64,000 nucleotides of DNA from Armatimonadota bacterium (GTDB taxonomy: Bacteria > Armatimonadota > Fimbriimonadia > Fimbriimonadales > Fimbriimonadaceae), in NCBI GenBank assembly GCA_018268375.1, contig JAFDWS010000002.1:186001-250000 (forward strand). Reading direction: 5' to 3'. The position numbers and the translations under genes are program-made. Numbering within the stretch: position 1 is the stretch's first letter; the number at the start of each line of letters is the position of its first letter. This document shows, in pieces, positions 57,314-64,000 of this stretch. Under the pieces are notes generated by a model. That model was not told the origin of the DNA. It saw nothing but the letters and a program-made list of their open reading frames with translations, and searched no databases.

Positions 57314-57636
57314 GCGGTTATCCGTCCCTCAGCGTTGACGCACTCGCTGAACTTGCGAGGTCGGAAGTTGGTGTCCTTCTCGACACGTGGGATGATGCCG
57401 AACTTGAGTGACTCCAGCTCTTCTAGTGAAGTGTAGCCCCATTCGGCTCCGCCTTCGCGGCCCGCGCCATAGATGTCGGCATAGCAGAAAACCAGCCGGT
57501 CCTCAGGGTCGTACTCTGCGACGAGCCAAGTCGCAGCAGAGCCCAAGGCGAAGAATTTGGTCGTGATGAGCTTGTCCTCGGCGGGAGTGCCTTGGGTGCC
57601 GTAGAGCTTTGGTGTGTTTGCTGCGACTTTGAGCAT
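57310..57636 (-). CDS. DUF2958-like protein
   Basis: 108 residues with GAGGAAA about 8 nt before the ATG. NTPKLYGTQGTPAEDKLITT, then TWLVAEYDPEDRLVFCYADI, EWGYTSLEELESLKFG and IIPRVEKDTNFRPRKFSE follow the order of DUF2958 proteins, which are common on mobile elements and phages and of unknown function. Confidence 0.68.
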   Translation of the reverse strand: MLKVAANTPKLYGTQGTPAEDKLITTKFFALGSAATWLVAEYDPEDRLVFCYADIYGAGREGGAEWGYTSLEELESLKFGIIPRVEKDTNFRPRKFSECVNAEGRITA

Positions 57637-57647
57637 AGTAGTTTTCC

Positions 57648-58178
57648 TCAGGCCGTCGTGGTCTCCGGGGCCGTTTGGCCAGCGATGTAGTCCAAGGCTT
57701 CGCGCACTGTGGCGAAGGGGCGTTGGTACTTTTCTTCGCCTTCAAGCGTTTCGCACCGGATGCTGCATGGCTCGCCCATACTGTGCGGGTACCAGTCTCC
57801 GTGGTCGTCGTAGTAGACGAAGTACTGTCGGTCGGACAAGGCCTTGACCCAGAAGCCAGGGTACTCCCATGACATGCCGGCTGCGAGCATCTCGTCTTGA
57901 TAGGCGAGACCGGGTTCGGCGTCTGACCAAACTTCGTTGAAGATTTCAGCAGGCATGTCTGGTTTTGCCTCCGGGATTTCAAACCCTAGCGCGGCCCAGT
58001 TCGGCGTTCCATCGTCTTGCACTTTGACCTTGATGATGTCGTCCACTTGTTTGGCGTTCAAGCTACTGGCTCCGACTTCCCAGACGTCGCCGAAGATGCC
58101 GAGCAGCCACATGCCGTATAGGCCGAAGGAGTTCGTGTTGGTTGACCGGCGAATCACTTTGTAGGGGATTTGTGGCAT
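57648..58178 (-). CDS. hypothetical protein
   Basis: 176 residues: aromatic, acidic, with NSFGLYGMWLLGIFGDVWEV near the start and RQYFVYYDDHGDWYPHSMGE later. No family is recognised. Confidence 0.58.
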   Translation of the reverse strand: MPQIPYKVIRRSTNTNSFGLYGMWLLGIFGDVWEVGASSLNAKQVDDIIKVKVQDDGTPNWAALGFEIPEAKPDMPAEIFNEVWSDAEPGLAYQDEMLAAGMSWEYPGFWVKALSDRQYFVYYDDHGDWYPHSMGEPCSIRCETLEGEEKYQRPFATVREALDYIAGQTAPETTTA

Positions 58179-58215
58179 GAATGTTCAGCTCGCTAAATGG
58201 TTAGGTTCTGGGGCC

Positions 58216-58431
58216 TTAAACGTGCTCAAGCGGACCGGTTTTGCCACAATCGGCACATTCGACCACTTCGTCTTCGGTGTCGAATCCTTTGAGGGTCGTT
58301 AGAGCGATGTCCGGGCAGAACCCGTCCGGGCTCAAGGCGGTATTGTCATGGACTCGGTCGCCGGTGTCAGAACGAGTATAGGCGACGACCCGAAGGTCGC
58401 CGCCACAATCGGAGCACTTGGTCACGTACAT
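58216..58431 (-). CDS. small zinc-ribbon protein
   Basis: 71 residues from MYVTKCSDCGGDLRVVAYTR ending DEVVECADCGKTGPLEHV: two CxxCG knuckles 45 residues apart, a classic zinc ribbon. The ATG overlaps the preceding gene by 10 nt. Immediately after the stop comes GGCCCCAGAACC. Confidence 0.65.
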   Translation of the reverse strand: MYVTKCSDCGGDLRVVAYTRSDTGDRVHDNTALSPDGFCPDIALTTLKGFDTEDEVVECADCGKTGPLEHV

Positions 58432-58667
58432 GGTTGTCTCTGGGCTTTTGCGGCCGCCATGGCTATTCGGGCGTGCATCATGACATACTCGTTCCAGTAT
58501 CCCACAGTGTCGCCCCACCTGCCACGGTGGAACGCCTGGCGGATGTTCGCCGCCAGGCTGTCGTTGTCATCGTCGGTGAGTCGCGCCATGACCGCTTCGG
58601 CCTTTTCTTTGGCTTCCTCCAGGGTCTCAGGAGGCTTGACCCAGTCTTGGAGAGTCAGGACTCTCAT
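58422..58667 (-). CDS. small hypothetical protein
   Basis: 81 residues, MRVLTLQDWVKPPETLEEAK..., acidic helical with a Trp/Tyr-rich end (GRWGDTVGYWNEYVMMHARI). Starts at an ATGA-type overlap. Function unknown. Confidence 0.57.
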   Translation of the reverse strand: MRVLTLQDWVKPPETLEEAKEKAEAVMARLTDDDNDSLAANIRQAFHRGRWGDTVGYWNEYVMMHARIAMAAAKAQRQPCT

Positions 58668-58942
58668 CTCGTGCTGAGGCGCTGTTTCGTCGCCCTCTTG
58701 GCGGCTTTGCGCGCCTGTTTGCCAGTGAGGCCGACCACTTTCGCGTCGGAGCGTCGGCGGCTCAGGCCTTGCTGCCGTTCGGACGATTGTCGCCGGAGCT
58801 CTCGCATGCGCTCAAGGTCTTCGGGCGAGGTCGGAGCACTCTCAGAAACTGGCACGTGCGGCCGTCGTCGTTGTTCTCGGGTGATGGCGGAAGAGGTGGC
58901 GGCCAGCATGGCCGTGAGTAAGAGCATGGGGTTGGATGTCAT
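58664..58942 (-). CDS. small protein with possible signal sequence and basic C-terminus
   Basis: 92 residues from MTSNPMLLLTAMLAATSSAI with AAGGAAAA upstream. The start resembles a short signal peptide ending ATSSA; the rest is strongly basic and helical (RELRRQSSERQQGLSRRRSD, KQARKAAKRATKQRLSTR). Function unknown. Confidence 0.55.
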   Translation of the reverse strand: MTSNPMLLLTAMLAATSSAITREQRRRPHVPVSESAPTSPEDLERMRELRRQSSERQQGLSRRRSDAKVVGLTGKQARKAAKRATKQRLSTR

Positions 58943-58989
58943 TGGTTTTCCTTGAGCGTCGAACGGAGTTCGTTCAGATTCGGGGGCCG

Positions 58990-59193
58990 TCAGTTTTTCG
59001 CGGCCAAGGCGAATACTGCGCCGATGACGAGTTCTGGGTCGTCGCGCCATTCGGCCTGGTCCCAATACTGGACTTCGTTGCCGCGAGCGTCACAGACGCG
59101 CAGGTAGCCGCCCCATTGGCGTGATTCTCCGGGGCCACAGCAGAGCGTGCCGCCACCGGCCAGGGGGATTTTGATTTCTTGGGTATCGGGCAT
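58990..59193 (-). CDS. small hypothetical protein
   Basis: 67 residues from MPDTQEIKIPLAGGGTLCCG with GGAGG 6 nt upstream; its start overlaps the previous stop as TGATG. Beta-rich with GYLRVCDARGNEVQYWDQAE. Function unknown. Confidence 0.6.
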   Translation of the reverse strand: MPDTQEIKIPLAGGGTLCCGPGESRQWGGYLRVCDARGNEVQYWDQAEWRDDPELVIGAVFALAAKN

Positions 59194-59327
59194 CACTTTC
59201 CTCCGAACAGAAGCCACAGGACTCCTGCGACGAGCCACGCTATCACCATTAGCGTCAGTACCTTGGGTTCAGCAATGACGATGATAAGTGAGACTAGCAC
59301 GGCGAACGGTGTTCCACAGCCTTTCAT
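59193..59327 (-). CDS. 44-residue membrane peptide
   Basis: MKGCGTPFAVLVSLIIVIAE then VLTLMVIAWLVAGVLWLLFG: two hydrophobic segments and almost nothing else. Starts at an ATGA junction and ends at a TGATG junction, so it is firmly part of the operon. Could be a holin-like or exclusion peptide; unproven. Confidence 0.6.
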   Translation of the reverse strand: MKGCGTPFAVLVSLIIVIAEPKVLTLMVIAWLVAGVLWLLFGGK

Positions 59328-59797
59328 GTCCGTTGCTCCACTTGAGCGATGACGGCGGCGCGGTCGTCGGGGCTGAGGGCGCCGAGACCGACCGTCGCCA
59401 TGTTGATGGCGATTTGGCGGTTGCCTTCGATTGCCCGTTCTTGGACTGTTTCCAGGGCCTTTTGCGCGGTCGCGCTTTGGAGCCACTTCTGAAAAGCGCG
59501 TTCGACGTCGCAGTACGTATAGGTCGGGTCGCCATAGATATTGGCTTCGAGTGTGTGCCTGACCCAGCTCATACACCTCTGAGGCGTGCAGAACCATTCG
59601 TCCCAGAACCCGTTGATGTTGTAATGGGCGATGTGCCCGAACGTGTTCATGAGTCGGTTGTAGACAGGCTTGGTCCATTTGGACTCGTGGAACCCGCTTA
59701 AGACGAACGCGGCCAGCTTGTTCGCCCAAGCGGCCTTCTCTTCTGCGGTGCTCCATTGGGTGGCGGTGAATTGGGCGGCCTCAAAGATTTTTGGCAT
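59324..59797 (-). CDS. hypothetical protein
   Basis: 157 residues, helical and Trp-rich (ATQWSTAEEKAAWANKLAAF, NINGFWDEWFCTPQRCMSWV). No family is recognised. Confidence 0.6.
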   Translation of the reverse strand: MPKIFEAAQFTATQWSTAEEKAAWANKLAAFVLSGFHESKWTKPVYNRLMNTFGHIAHYNINGFWDEWFCTPQRCMSWVRHTLEANIYGDPTYTYCDVERAFQKWLQSATAQKALETVQERAIEGNRQIAINMATVGLGALSPDDRAAVIAQVEQRT

Positions 59798-59824
59798 GAT
59801 GGTCTTAGTTTAGCGGCGTTTTGG

Positions 59825-60187
59825 TCAGGGGCCGCCATGCGGCTCGAAGTTCGTTCTGTCGAACTGCCCAAGTTGCTTCCACATGCGAGGCAGTCCGCTG
59901 AGCCACCTGCCGAACCGTTCCCAGAGCCACCTTTTCTCTCTCAAGCGGTCTTCTGTGACTTCGGTGATGGTGTTGCCTGTCAGCATGTAGACAGCGTCGT
60001 TAGAGGCGTGTTTGTACGGCATGACGACCGCCACGTTGCCATGACAGCCCACGCCGAACTCCATAAAGCCCCGTGAGTCGCGTGGCCCGTTGATGGTCGC
60101 GACCAACTTACGGACGAATTCTTCAGGATTGGCTTCGACCTCGCTAAGCGCGTCGTGCCGGAGTGCAATGACGGTAAGGTTTCCCAT
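59825..60187 (-). CDS. hypothetical protein
   Basis: 120 residues: strand MGNLTVIALRHDALSEVEAN, a Gly/His strand FGVGCHGNVAVVMPYKHAS, and a basic Trp-rich helical end (REKRWLWERFGRWLSGLPRM). Its TGA stop is within GGCCCCTGA. Function unknown. Confidence 0.6.
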   Translation of the reverse strand: MGNLTVIALRHDALSEVEANPEEFVRKLVATINGPRDSRGFMEFGVGCHGNVAVVMPYKHASNDAVYMLTGNTITEVTEDRLREKRWLWERFGRWLSGLPRMWKQLGQFDRTNFEPHGGP

Positions 60188-60199
60188 ATGAGTTTGTGT

Positions 60200-60496
60200 T
60201 TAGGCAGCTCGTTTGAACGTGATGCCGTCGTGATTGGCGCGCAAGTTTTCCGCGGCCTCGTGCCGGGTGCTTGCCCGGGTGAACAGTCTTGTGCCCTCCT
60301 CGTTAAAGGCACACCATAGGTTCTGGGGCAAGCCCCAGTATGCTCCGCCACGGTCGTAGCAATAGTCCACGAACGTGACTCGTTGCAGGTAGAGCGGATG
60401 CTCGATGCCCTCTTTGTCCGTAGACCGACCCATCGGCGCGCCACGGGAGCAGTTCATGGCTTCGGTCGTAGCGAAAATCTGGTTGATGTTGGGCAT
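60200..60496 (-). CDS. hypothetical protein
   Basis: 98 residues, MPNINQIFATTEAMNCSRGA..., with VTFVDYCYDRGGAYWGLPQN in the middle and a helical end. Function unknown. A hairpin lies directly upstream of its start, at the end of the preceding gene. Confidence 0.58.
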   Translation of the reverse strand: MPNINQIFATTEAMNCSRGAPMGRSTDKEGIEHPLYLQRVTFVDYCYDRGGAYWGLPQNLWCAFNEEGTRLFTRASTRHEAAENLRANHDGITFKRAA

Positions 60497-60501
60497 AAAC
60501 G

Positions 60502-60536
60502 ACGACAGCCCCCGAGCTTTCGCTCAGGGGCCGTCG
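60502..60536 (-). terminator. gene-end hairpin
   Basis: CGACAGCCCC and GGGGCCGTCG pair with one A-C mismatch, enclosing an inner GAGC/GCTC stem with a TTTC loop. It is 17 nt after the stop of the 60553 gene. No T-run. Confidence 0.6.
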
Positions 60537-60552
60537 GAGGTTGCCGTTTCGT

Positions 60553-61158
60553 CTACTTCACGCAGACGACGGCGGGGTCTTCGATGCTCAGAGACGAGGC
60601 GCCGTTAGGCACCTTGTCTTGAAGCTTGATGCCGACCTTGCTCAGTGCGTCGGCCGACATGGCCTTCAGTTTGTTGAACAGGGCCAGGTTTTGAGTCAAC
60701 TGGGCGCTGATGACCGTCTTGACCGTCTTGACGGCGGTCGGTTCGGTGGTTTCAAGCCATGCGACGGCTTCATCGGTGCTGGTGACCGTGACGGTTGCCG
60801 CCTTGTCTTTGAGTTGGACTTTCCAGAATTTGCCCTCAAGGTTCTTGCGGTGCTTGCTTTCTGGCAGTTCGGAGTTGAGTCGCTCGGTCTCGTCCGAGAC
60901 AAAGGCGACGAAGTGCGGCTTCAGCGCGGCCTCGACCGATGCGGCGTCTCTCAGTGCGGCGTCACGGATGGCGAACTTCTCCACGACGGCGTCGTACACC
61001 TTTTGCTCTTCTTCGTCCAGTTCGGCGAGTTTGAGAGCGTCGGTGCGAAGCTGTCGCACGAAGTCGGCCGCGTCGTCGGCTTGAGAAACTGTCGTCCAAG
61101 GGGCGGCGGTGAGTTGTCCTAGTCGCTTTGCGGTGGGTTTAGGGAGCGTTGCTTCCAT
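60553..61158 (-). CDS. hypothetical protein, possibly Gam/Gp157-like nuclease inhibitor
   Basis: 201 residues from MEATLPKPTAKRLGQLTAAP. A helical first half (ADFVRQLRTDALKLAELDEE, KVYDAVVEKFAIRDAALRDA), a central RKNLEGKFWKVQLKDKAATV strand pair, and a helical end. The order helix-rich, then 'G-x-F/KVQL' strand, then helix recalls Gam/Gp157 proteins that protect phage DNA ends, but similarity is weak by eye. Function otherwise unknown. Confidence 0.5.
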   Translation of the reverse strand: MEATLPKPTAKRLGQLTAAPWTTVSQADDAADFVRQLRTDALKLAELDEEEQKVYDAVVEKFAIRDAALRDAASVEAALKPHFVAFVSDETERLNSELPESKHRKNLEGKFWKVQLKDKAATVTVTSTDEAVAWLETTEPTAVKTVKTVISAQLTQNLALFNKLKAMSADALSKVGIKLQDKVPNGASSLSIEDPAVVCVK

Positions 61159-61211
61159 CGTTGTTTCGTTTTTTGGTCGTTCGCGGCTCCGGGGCCGCGG
61201 TGTTTTCGAGT

Positions 61212-61883
61212 TTACCACTCTGCCAGCTCGTAAGCCGGAACGTGAGCCAGTGTGAAGTCGTGACGCCTGTAAGACATGCGGATTTTGAGCTTGTCACCAA
61301 GTTCGATGTCACGAATTTTATTGACGGCGTTCTTGAGTCGCTCGAACAGCATGGCGACATCGTAGCCGTCAAGGTGCGGGTAGTACCGCTTGTGGGCCAT
61401 GCGGAACCCTAGACGCATCCAGTTGGCCGCGTCTGGTAGGTACGCCAATGCTTTGGCCAGTTGTTCCGGGTTCTCGTTCCCGTCGCTATACTCAGACTGT
61501 AGCACGCCAGGTGCCGCTTCCAAGAACTGGCATATCGTGGTCTCTGCGTACTCGTCGAACAATGGTCGTTGTTGTTTTGCTGGTTCCAACCAATAGCCAT
61601 CCTCTTCGAAAACGTGTCTCAGCATTTCGAGGTACTCGTTGGCGATGACAGCACCCGGTGAGAAGATAGAGCTGCCAATCATGCCGCTACTGCAACGGCC
61701 AAACACCATTGCACCCATAGCAAGCAGTTCGTGGTGGGGTTGCTCGCCACTGTGCGGGAACTCCTCCAGCACGTCGTGGGCCACCAGTTGGCCGTCACCT
61801 GGGTCGAAATAAGGTTTGGCATCGAGCACCCAGCCGTTAGTACCAAAGTCCTCGTGTTCTTTGCAAGTGAAAACGTGCGTCAT
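61212..61883 (-). CDS. hypothetical protein
   Basis: 223 residues, MTHVFTCKEHEDFGTNGWVL..., with His/Cys-rich N-terminus and a helical C-half (MRLGFRMAHKRYYPHLDGYD, LGDKLKIRMSYRRHDFTLAH). No family is recognised. Confidence 0.6.
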   Translation of the reverse strand: MTHVFTCKEHEDFGTNGWVLDAKPYFDPGDGQLVAHDVLEEFPHSGEQPHHELLAMGAMVFGRCSSGMIGSSIFSPGAVIANEYLEMLRHVFEEDGYWLEPAKQQRPLFDEYAETTICQFLEAAPGVLQSEYSDGNENPEQLAKALAYLPDAANWMRLGFRMAHKRYYPHLDGYDVAMLFERLKNAVNKIRDIELGDKLKIRMSYRRHDFTLAHVPAYELAEW

Positions 61884-61904
61884 CTTGCTTCAAATTTGCC
61901 GAAC

Positions 61905-62255
61905 TTACTCGGAATCTGGGGCCGTGTCCCATTTGACATCGAGACCGCTTGTGGTCATAAATACGGTGAAGCCCAAGGCTTGCAGGCGCTTGGTAATCTC
62001 GAGACCGTTTGCATTGACGTCACTGTTCTCTCCACCGTCCCAGTCCACGACGTTGCATTCACCAATCCAGTGTTTGAGGTATGGCAGTTTTGTCGTGGCC
62101 GTGTATTTCACATTGACCTTGCCCAACCCTTTGTTGGCAGCCTGGGTTACACAATGTGCGATAACGTCCATGGCAGTCTGTAAGCGGTGCTCGGCTTCGT
62201 CTCGCTTGGCTTGCCGCGCCACTGCCATAAGGTCTCGTGCCTTTTGTGCGTCCAT
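61905..62255 (-). CDS. hypothetical protein
   Basis: 116 residues: a basic helical N-terminus (ARDLMAVARQAKRDEAEHRL) and a C-terminal alpha/beta part with NVVDWDGGENSDVNANGLEI and LQALGFTVFMTTSGLDVKWD. The last codons contain GGCCCCAGA. Function unknown. Confidence 0.6.
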   Translation of the reverse strand: MDAQKARDLMAVARQAKRDEAEHRLQTAMDVIAHCVTQAANKGLGKVNVKYTATTKLPYLKHWIGECNVVDWDGGENSDVNANGLEITKRLQALGFTVFMTTSGLDVKWDTAPDSE

Positions 62256-62266
62256 AAACGAACAAA

Positions 62267-62291
62267 GCCCCAGACGCTAAGCGTCCGGGGC
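62267..62291 (-). terminator. gene-end hairpin
   Basis: GCCCCAGACGCT and AGCGTCCGGGGC pair with one mismatch around one A, spanning the stop of the ART-like gene; GCTTTGTTCGTTT follows on the minus strand, so it is a plausible intrinsic terminator. Confidence 0.65.
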
Positions 62292-62744
62292 CTTGATTTT
62301 GCTTGTGTCCCACACTACGACCTCTTCACAGTTGCCACTGGACCGCATATAGCGCATGATAACAGCGTCGTAGCCTTTTTCCGCGGCCCAGTCTGCCAAA
62401 CCACCCAGGCATGACAATGAGCGCACTTCGTACACCTCGCCATCGTGCGCGATGATGTCGAACGGGTAAAAGGTCTCTAACGCCGTGATACTGGGCTGGT
62501 CCTCATAAGTGCGCAGCGCCACCTGTATGTTTCCGTCGATGATGCGCAGAGGTTCTTCGGGGTCGATGAGCAAGGGGTTCTTTATGTCGACCTCGGCCTC
62601 GATAATGTGAGTGCCGTACACTTCGGCCGTGGCGCGCTCGAGACCAAAGTAGACTCCAGTTCCTAATCCGAGCCGCCCGGGATGGAACGCTTGCAGGTCA
62701 GTGGCCTGCAGGTGTGTTTCGAAAGTTCCGTGATAGAGTCTCAT
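62277..62744 (-). CDS. ADP-ribosyltransferase-like protein
   Basis: 155 residues from MRLYHGTFETHLQATDLQAF. YHGT near the start, GRLGLGTGVYFGLERATAEVYG in the middle, AEVDIKNPLLI, then GYDAVIMRYMRSSGNCEEVV near the end follow the order of ART-fold proteins (NAD-binding H-G/T, aromatic G-x-YF with ATA-x-x-YG, and a late catalytic Glu region E-E-V-V). Such enzymes move ADP-ribose from NAD+ to a target. The target is unknown; phage ARTs usually act on host transcription or translation. Starts at an ATGA junction. Confidence 0.7.
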   Translation of the reverse strand: MRLYHGTFETHLQATDLQAFHPGRLGLGTGVYFGLERATAEVYGTHIIEAEVDIKNPLLIDPEEPLRIIDGNIQVALRTYEDQPSITALETFYPFDIIAHDGEVYEVRSLSCLGGLADWAAEKGYDAVIMRYMRSSGNCEEVVVWDTSKIKAPDA

Positions 62745-62986
62745 ATTGCCAGCTCGACCTCGCTGAGCCACTTCATTTTTTCTGCGGCCCATTCCAACCA
62801 GGGTTCTTGTGTGTGTTTGATATCGGCGGCTTCTCGTGCCGTCCAGTCTGCTTCGAACTGTGGGTTTTCAGCACCGTGCCAACAATCGCGAAAGTTTCGC
62901 GGCTTCATGGCATAGACTATGCTCATCCACTTGACCAGTTCTTGCACCTCGGTCAAGTAATGTTCCGGACTGACGTACTGTGCCAT
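62741..62986 (-). CDS. small hypothetical protein
   Basis: 81 residues, MAQYVSPEHYLTEVQELVKW..., acidic, Trp-rich and helical. Ends in a 4-nt overlap with the ART-like gene and could be its partner or inhibitor; no direct evidence. Confidence 0.57.
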   Translation of the reverse strand: MAQYVSPEHYLTEVQELVKWMSIVYAMKPRNFRDCWHGAENPQFEADWTAREAADIKHTQEPWLEWAAEKMKWLSEVELAI

Positions 62987-63000
62987 GGCTGTTAGGTTGT

Positions 63001-63022
63001 GGAGCCCGGTTGCCCGGGCTCC
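63001..63022 (-). terminator. gene-end hairpin
   Basis: GGAGCCCGG and CCGGGCTCC pair over 9 bp around TTGC, 9 nt after the stop of the 63032 gene. No T-run. Confidence 0.55.
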
Positions 63023-63031
63023 AGGGCCGGT

Positions 63032-63284
63032 TCACCTCCGGCCGCATTCCTTCAGGATGTCTGGGCCGCTGACAAGGACGGCCGTTGGGTGGATATCGTT
63101 CAGGTACGTGTCGCCGTAATCGTAGGAGCCGAACGTGCCTGGTCCTTTGACCGACATGAACGCCATGGCCTGTTCGTTTTTGGCCGCGTTGTCGGGTTTC
63201 TGGTAGAGCTTGAGGATTCGCCATTCCCAAACACCGTCCAAGCTCTTGTAGACGGCATAGGGGACTTCGTGTTTTGCGCTTCAT
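63032..63284 (-). CDS. small protein with an apparent +1 frame disruption at its start
   Basis: The frame ending at 63032 (SLDGVWEWRILKLYQKPDNA and on) extends upstream as KHEVPYAVYK but meets a stop before any ATG. An ATG at 63284 (MKRKTRSP...) is one base out of frame; deleting one A of CGCAAAACAC gives MKRKHEVPYAVYKSLDG. A TTG at 63241 would give 69 residues. Beta-rich (GTFGSYDYGDTYLNDIHPTA). Function unknown. Confidence 0.5.
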
Positions 63285-63306
63285 GCGTATGGGTTAGATG
63301 TCGCCA

Positions 63307-63666
63307 TCAGCCTCTCAGGTCTCCAACGGTGTAAATGTCTAGGGCCGGGTACAAACGTCGTTGTTCCGTAAGCCATGTGTCAAACTCCTCGCGAGTAAAG
63401 GACGCGGCCCAGTTCCAGTCATCGTCGTACTGCTCGCGCAGCTCTTTGAGTCGGTCAGCGTCGACACGAGTCGTCAGAAGCTCGATGGCTTTTGGTGCCA
63501 TGTGGTCTTCAAAACGCCTGTCCCACACACCGACACGTAGGACATTGGTATGAATCCCCTCGTCCCAGGTCAGTCTGGTTTGTAACTCTTCCTCGGAGTC
63601 GATGAGGGCTTGTGCGACCTCGGGGTCGATGTCCTCAATGATTAAAGCCTCGCGTTCAATCTTCAT
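63307..63666 (-). CDS. hypothetical protein
   Basis: 119 residues from MKIEREALIIEDIDPEVAQA at an ATGA junction. Acidic and helical with DDDWNWAASFTREEFDTWLT. Function unknown. Confidence 0.6.
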   Translation of the reverse strand: MKIEREALIIEDIDPEVAQALIDSEEELQTRLTWDEGIHTNVLRVGVWDRRFEDHMAPKAIELLTTRVDADRLKELREQYDDDWNWAASFTREEFDTWLTEQRRLYPALDIYTVGDLRG

Positions 63667-64000
63667 GTGGTTTTCAACTTCGGCTTGGGTTCGGTCGGGG
63701 ACCGGAACATAAACCATTTGTCGCGGCCATAGTCCAAGAATCCCACTGGAGCTACGACATAGTAGGTCGGCACGCCGGCACCGTGCCGGTACTCAATGAT
63801 GTCGCCCACCGACACAGAAGGGTGTTGTTTGTTCTGCACCTCGTTCTGACCGTACTTGAACACTAGGTTGAGTACGGCGTCACGCATGGCAGTCTCATTG
63901 TTGACTTCAGGGACTGGCGGCTCTTCGCCCAGTGTGCGCTTCATCGCCAACGTTTTTTCGGCCTCGACCAAATCGTCAGGCACCTCGACTTCGCGGATGG
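63663..64000 (-). CDS. hypothetical protein, 5' end probably beyond the window
   Basis: The frame stays open to the window edge (IREVEVPDDLVEAEK...); a GTG at 63983 is the only start inside. The C-terminal half reads VSVGDIIEYRHGAGVPTYYV then RDKWFMFRSPTEPKPK, a small beta-barrel-like stretch. Function unknown. Confidence 0.5.
   Translation of the reverse strand, partial: IREVEVPDDLVEAEKTLAMKRTLGEEPPVPEVNNETAMRDAVLNLVFKYGQNEVQNKQHPSVSVGDIIEYRHGAGVPTYYVVAPVGFLDYGRDKWFMFRSPTEPKPKLKTT

Noticed and set aside
1..64000. Assignment to a particular host or named phage group
   Set aside because: Leaderless-type starts hint at certain host lineages, but no marker gene, tRNA or structural gene here allows an honest placement.
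1..64000. CRISPR arrays, insertion sequences, integrase attachment sites
   Set aside because: No regularly spaced repeats, transposase or integrase genes were seen.

Overview
The window looks like part of a large double-stranded DNA bacteriophage genome, probably a jumbo phage, read with the standard bacterial code. The grounds are long same-strand operons in which stops and starts overlap (ATGA, GTGA, TTGA), a phage-style replication and recombination module with its own DNA polymerase III alpha subunit, many small unrecognised proteins, one possible virion protein, and no ribosomal or housekeeping genes. No terminase, capsid or portal gene is recognisable here, so phage rather than a phage-like plasmid is an inference. 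No tRNA, rRNA, CRISPR array or insertion sequence was found.

Layout. (1) 1-12.0 kb, minus strand: replication and recombination operon. In transcription order: a Cys-rich protein, Rad50/SbcC N-half, Mre11/SbcD nuclease, a coiled-coil protein, Rad50/SbcC C-half, an unknown, a Ycf46-like AAA+ ATPase, a DnaC-like loader, a DnaB-like helicase, a primase zinc-finger protein, two small proteins, and DnaE (cut by the window edge). (2) 12.0-20.2 kb, mixed strands: glycosyltransferase, possible virion protein, RusA resolvase followed by a GIY-YIG domain reachable only by a -1 shift, Fic protein, cytosine-5 DNA methyltransferase, and a SLOG/DprA-like domain fused to a Cas4/RecB-like nuclease. (3) 20.4-37.8 kb: metabolism and signalling. 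UDP-glucose dehydrogenase, NAD synthetase, a kinase / PP2C phosphatase / vWA triad resembling TerY-P, nicotinamidase, SAM decarboxylase, alpha/beta hydrolase, PRPP synthetase, RtcB RNA ligase, a membrane protein, HDAC-family deacetylase and a Nudix hydrolase. (4) 37.9-43.6 kb, plus strand: MoxR ATPase, vWA/zincin protein, a large nested hairpin, a small coiled-coil protein and an SNF2 ATPase. (5) 43.6-51.8 kb, minus strand: about fifteen tightly overlapping genes of unknown function, several apparently diverged paralogues, with one DUF2325-like protein. (6) 51.9-64 kb, almost all minus strand: about forty small early-type genes, including a type IV pilin-like protein, a DUF2958 protein, zinc-ribbon and membrane proteins and an ADP-ribosyltransferase-like protein. 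Hairpins and a recurring GGCCC-NNGA motif mark many 3' ends.

How the parts may work together. Regions 1 and 2 supply replication, double-strand-break processing and resolution. In region 3 nicotinamidase, PRPP synthetase and NAD synthetase are three steps around NAD re-synthesis, and the vWA/PP2C/kinase triad lies between nicotinamidase and NAD synthetase in what looks like a single operon. This, with SAM decarboxylase, the deacetylase, RtcB, Fic and the ART-like protein, suggests counter-defence or host-takeover chemistry; that is inference. Several transcription units have a -10-like hexamer only 6-8 nt before the start codon, suggesting leaderless or near-leaderless mRNAs. A few genes appear frame-disrupted by one base and need read-level checking.
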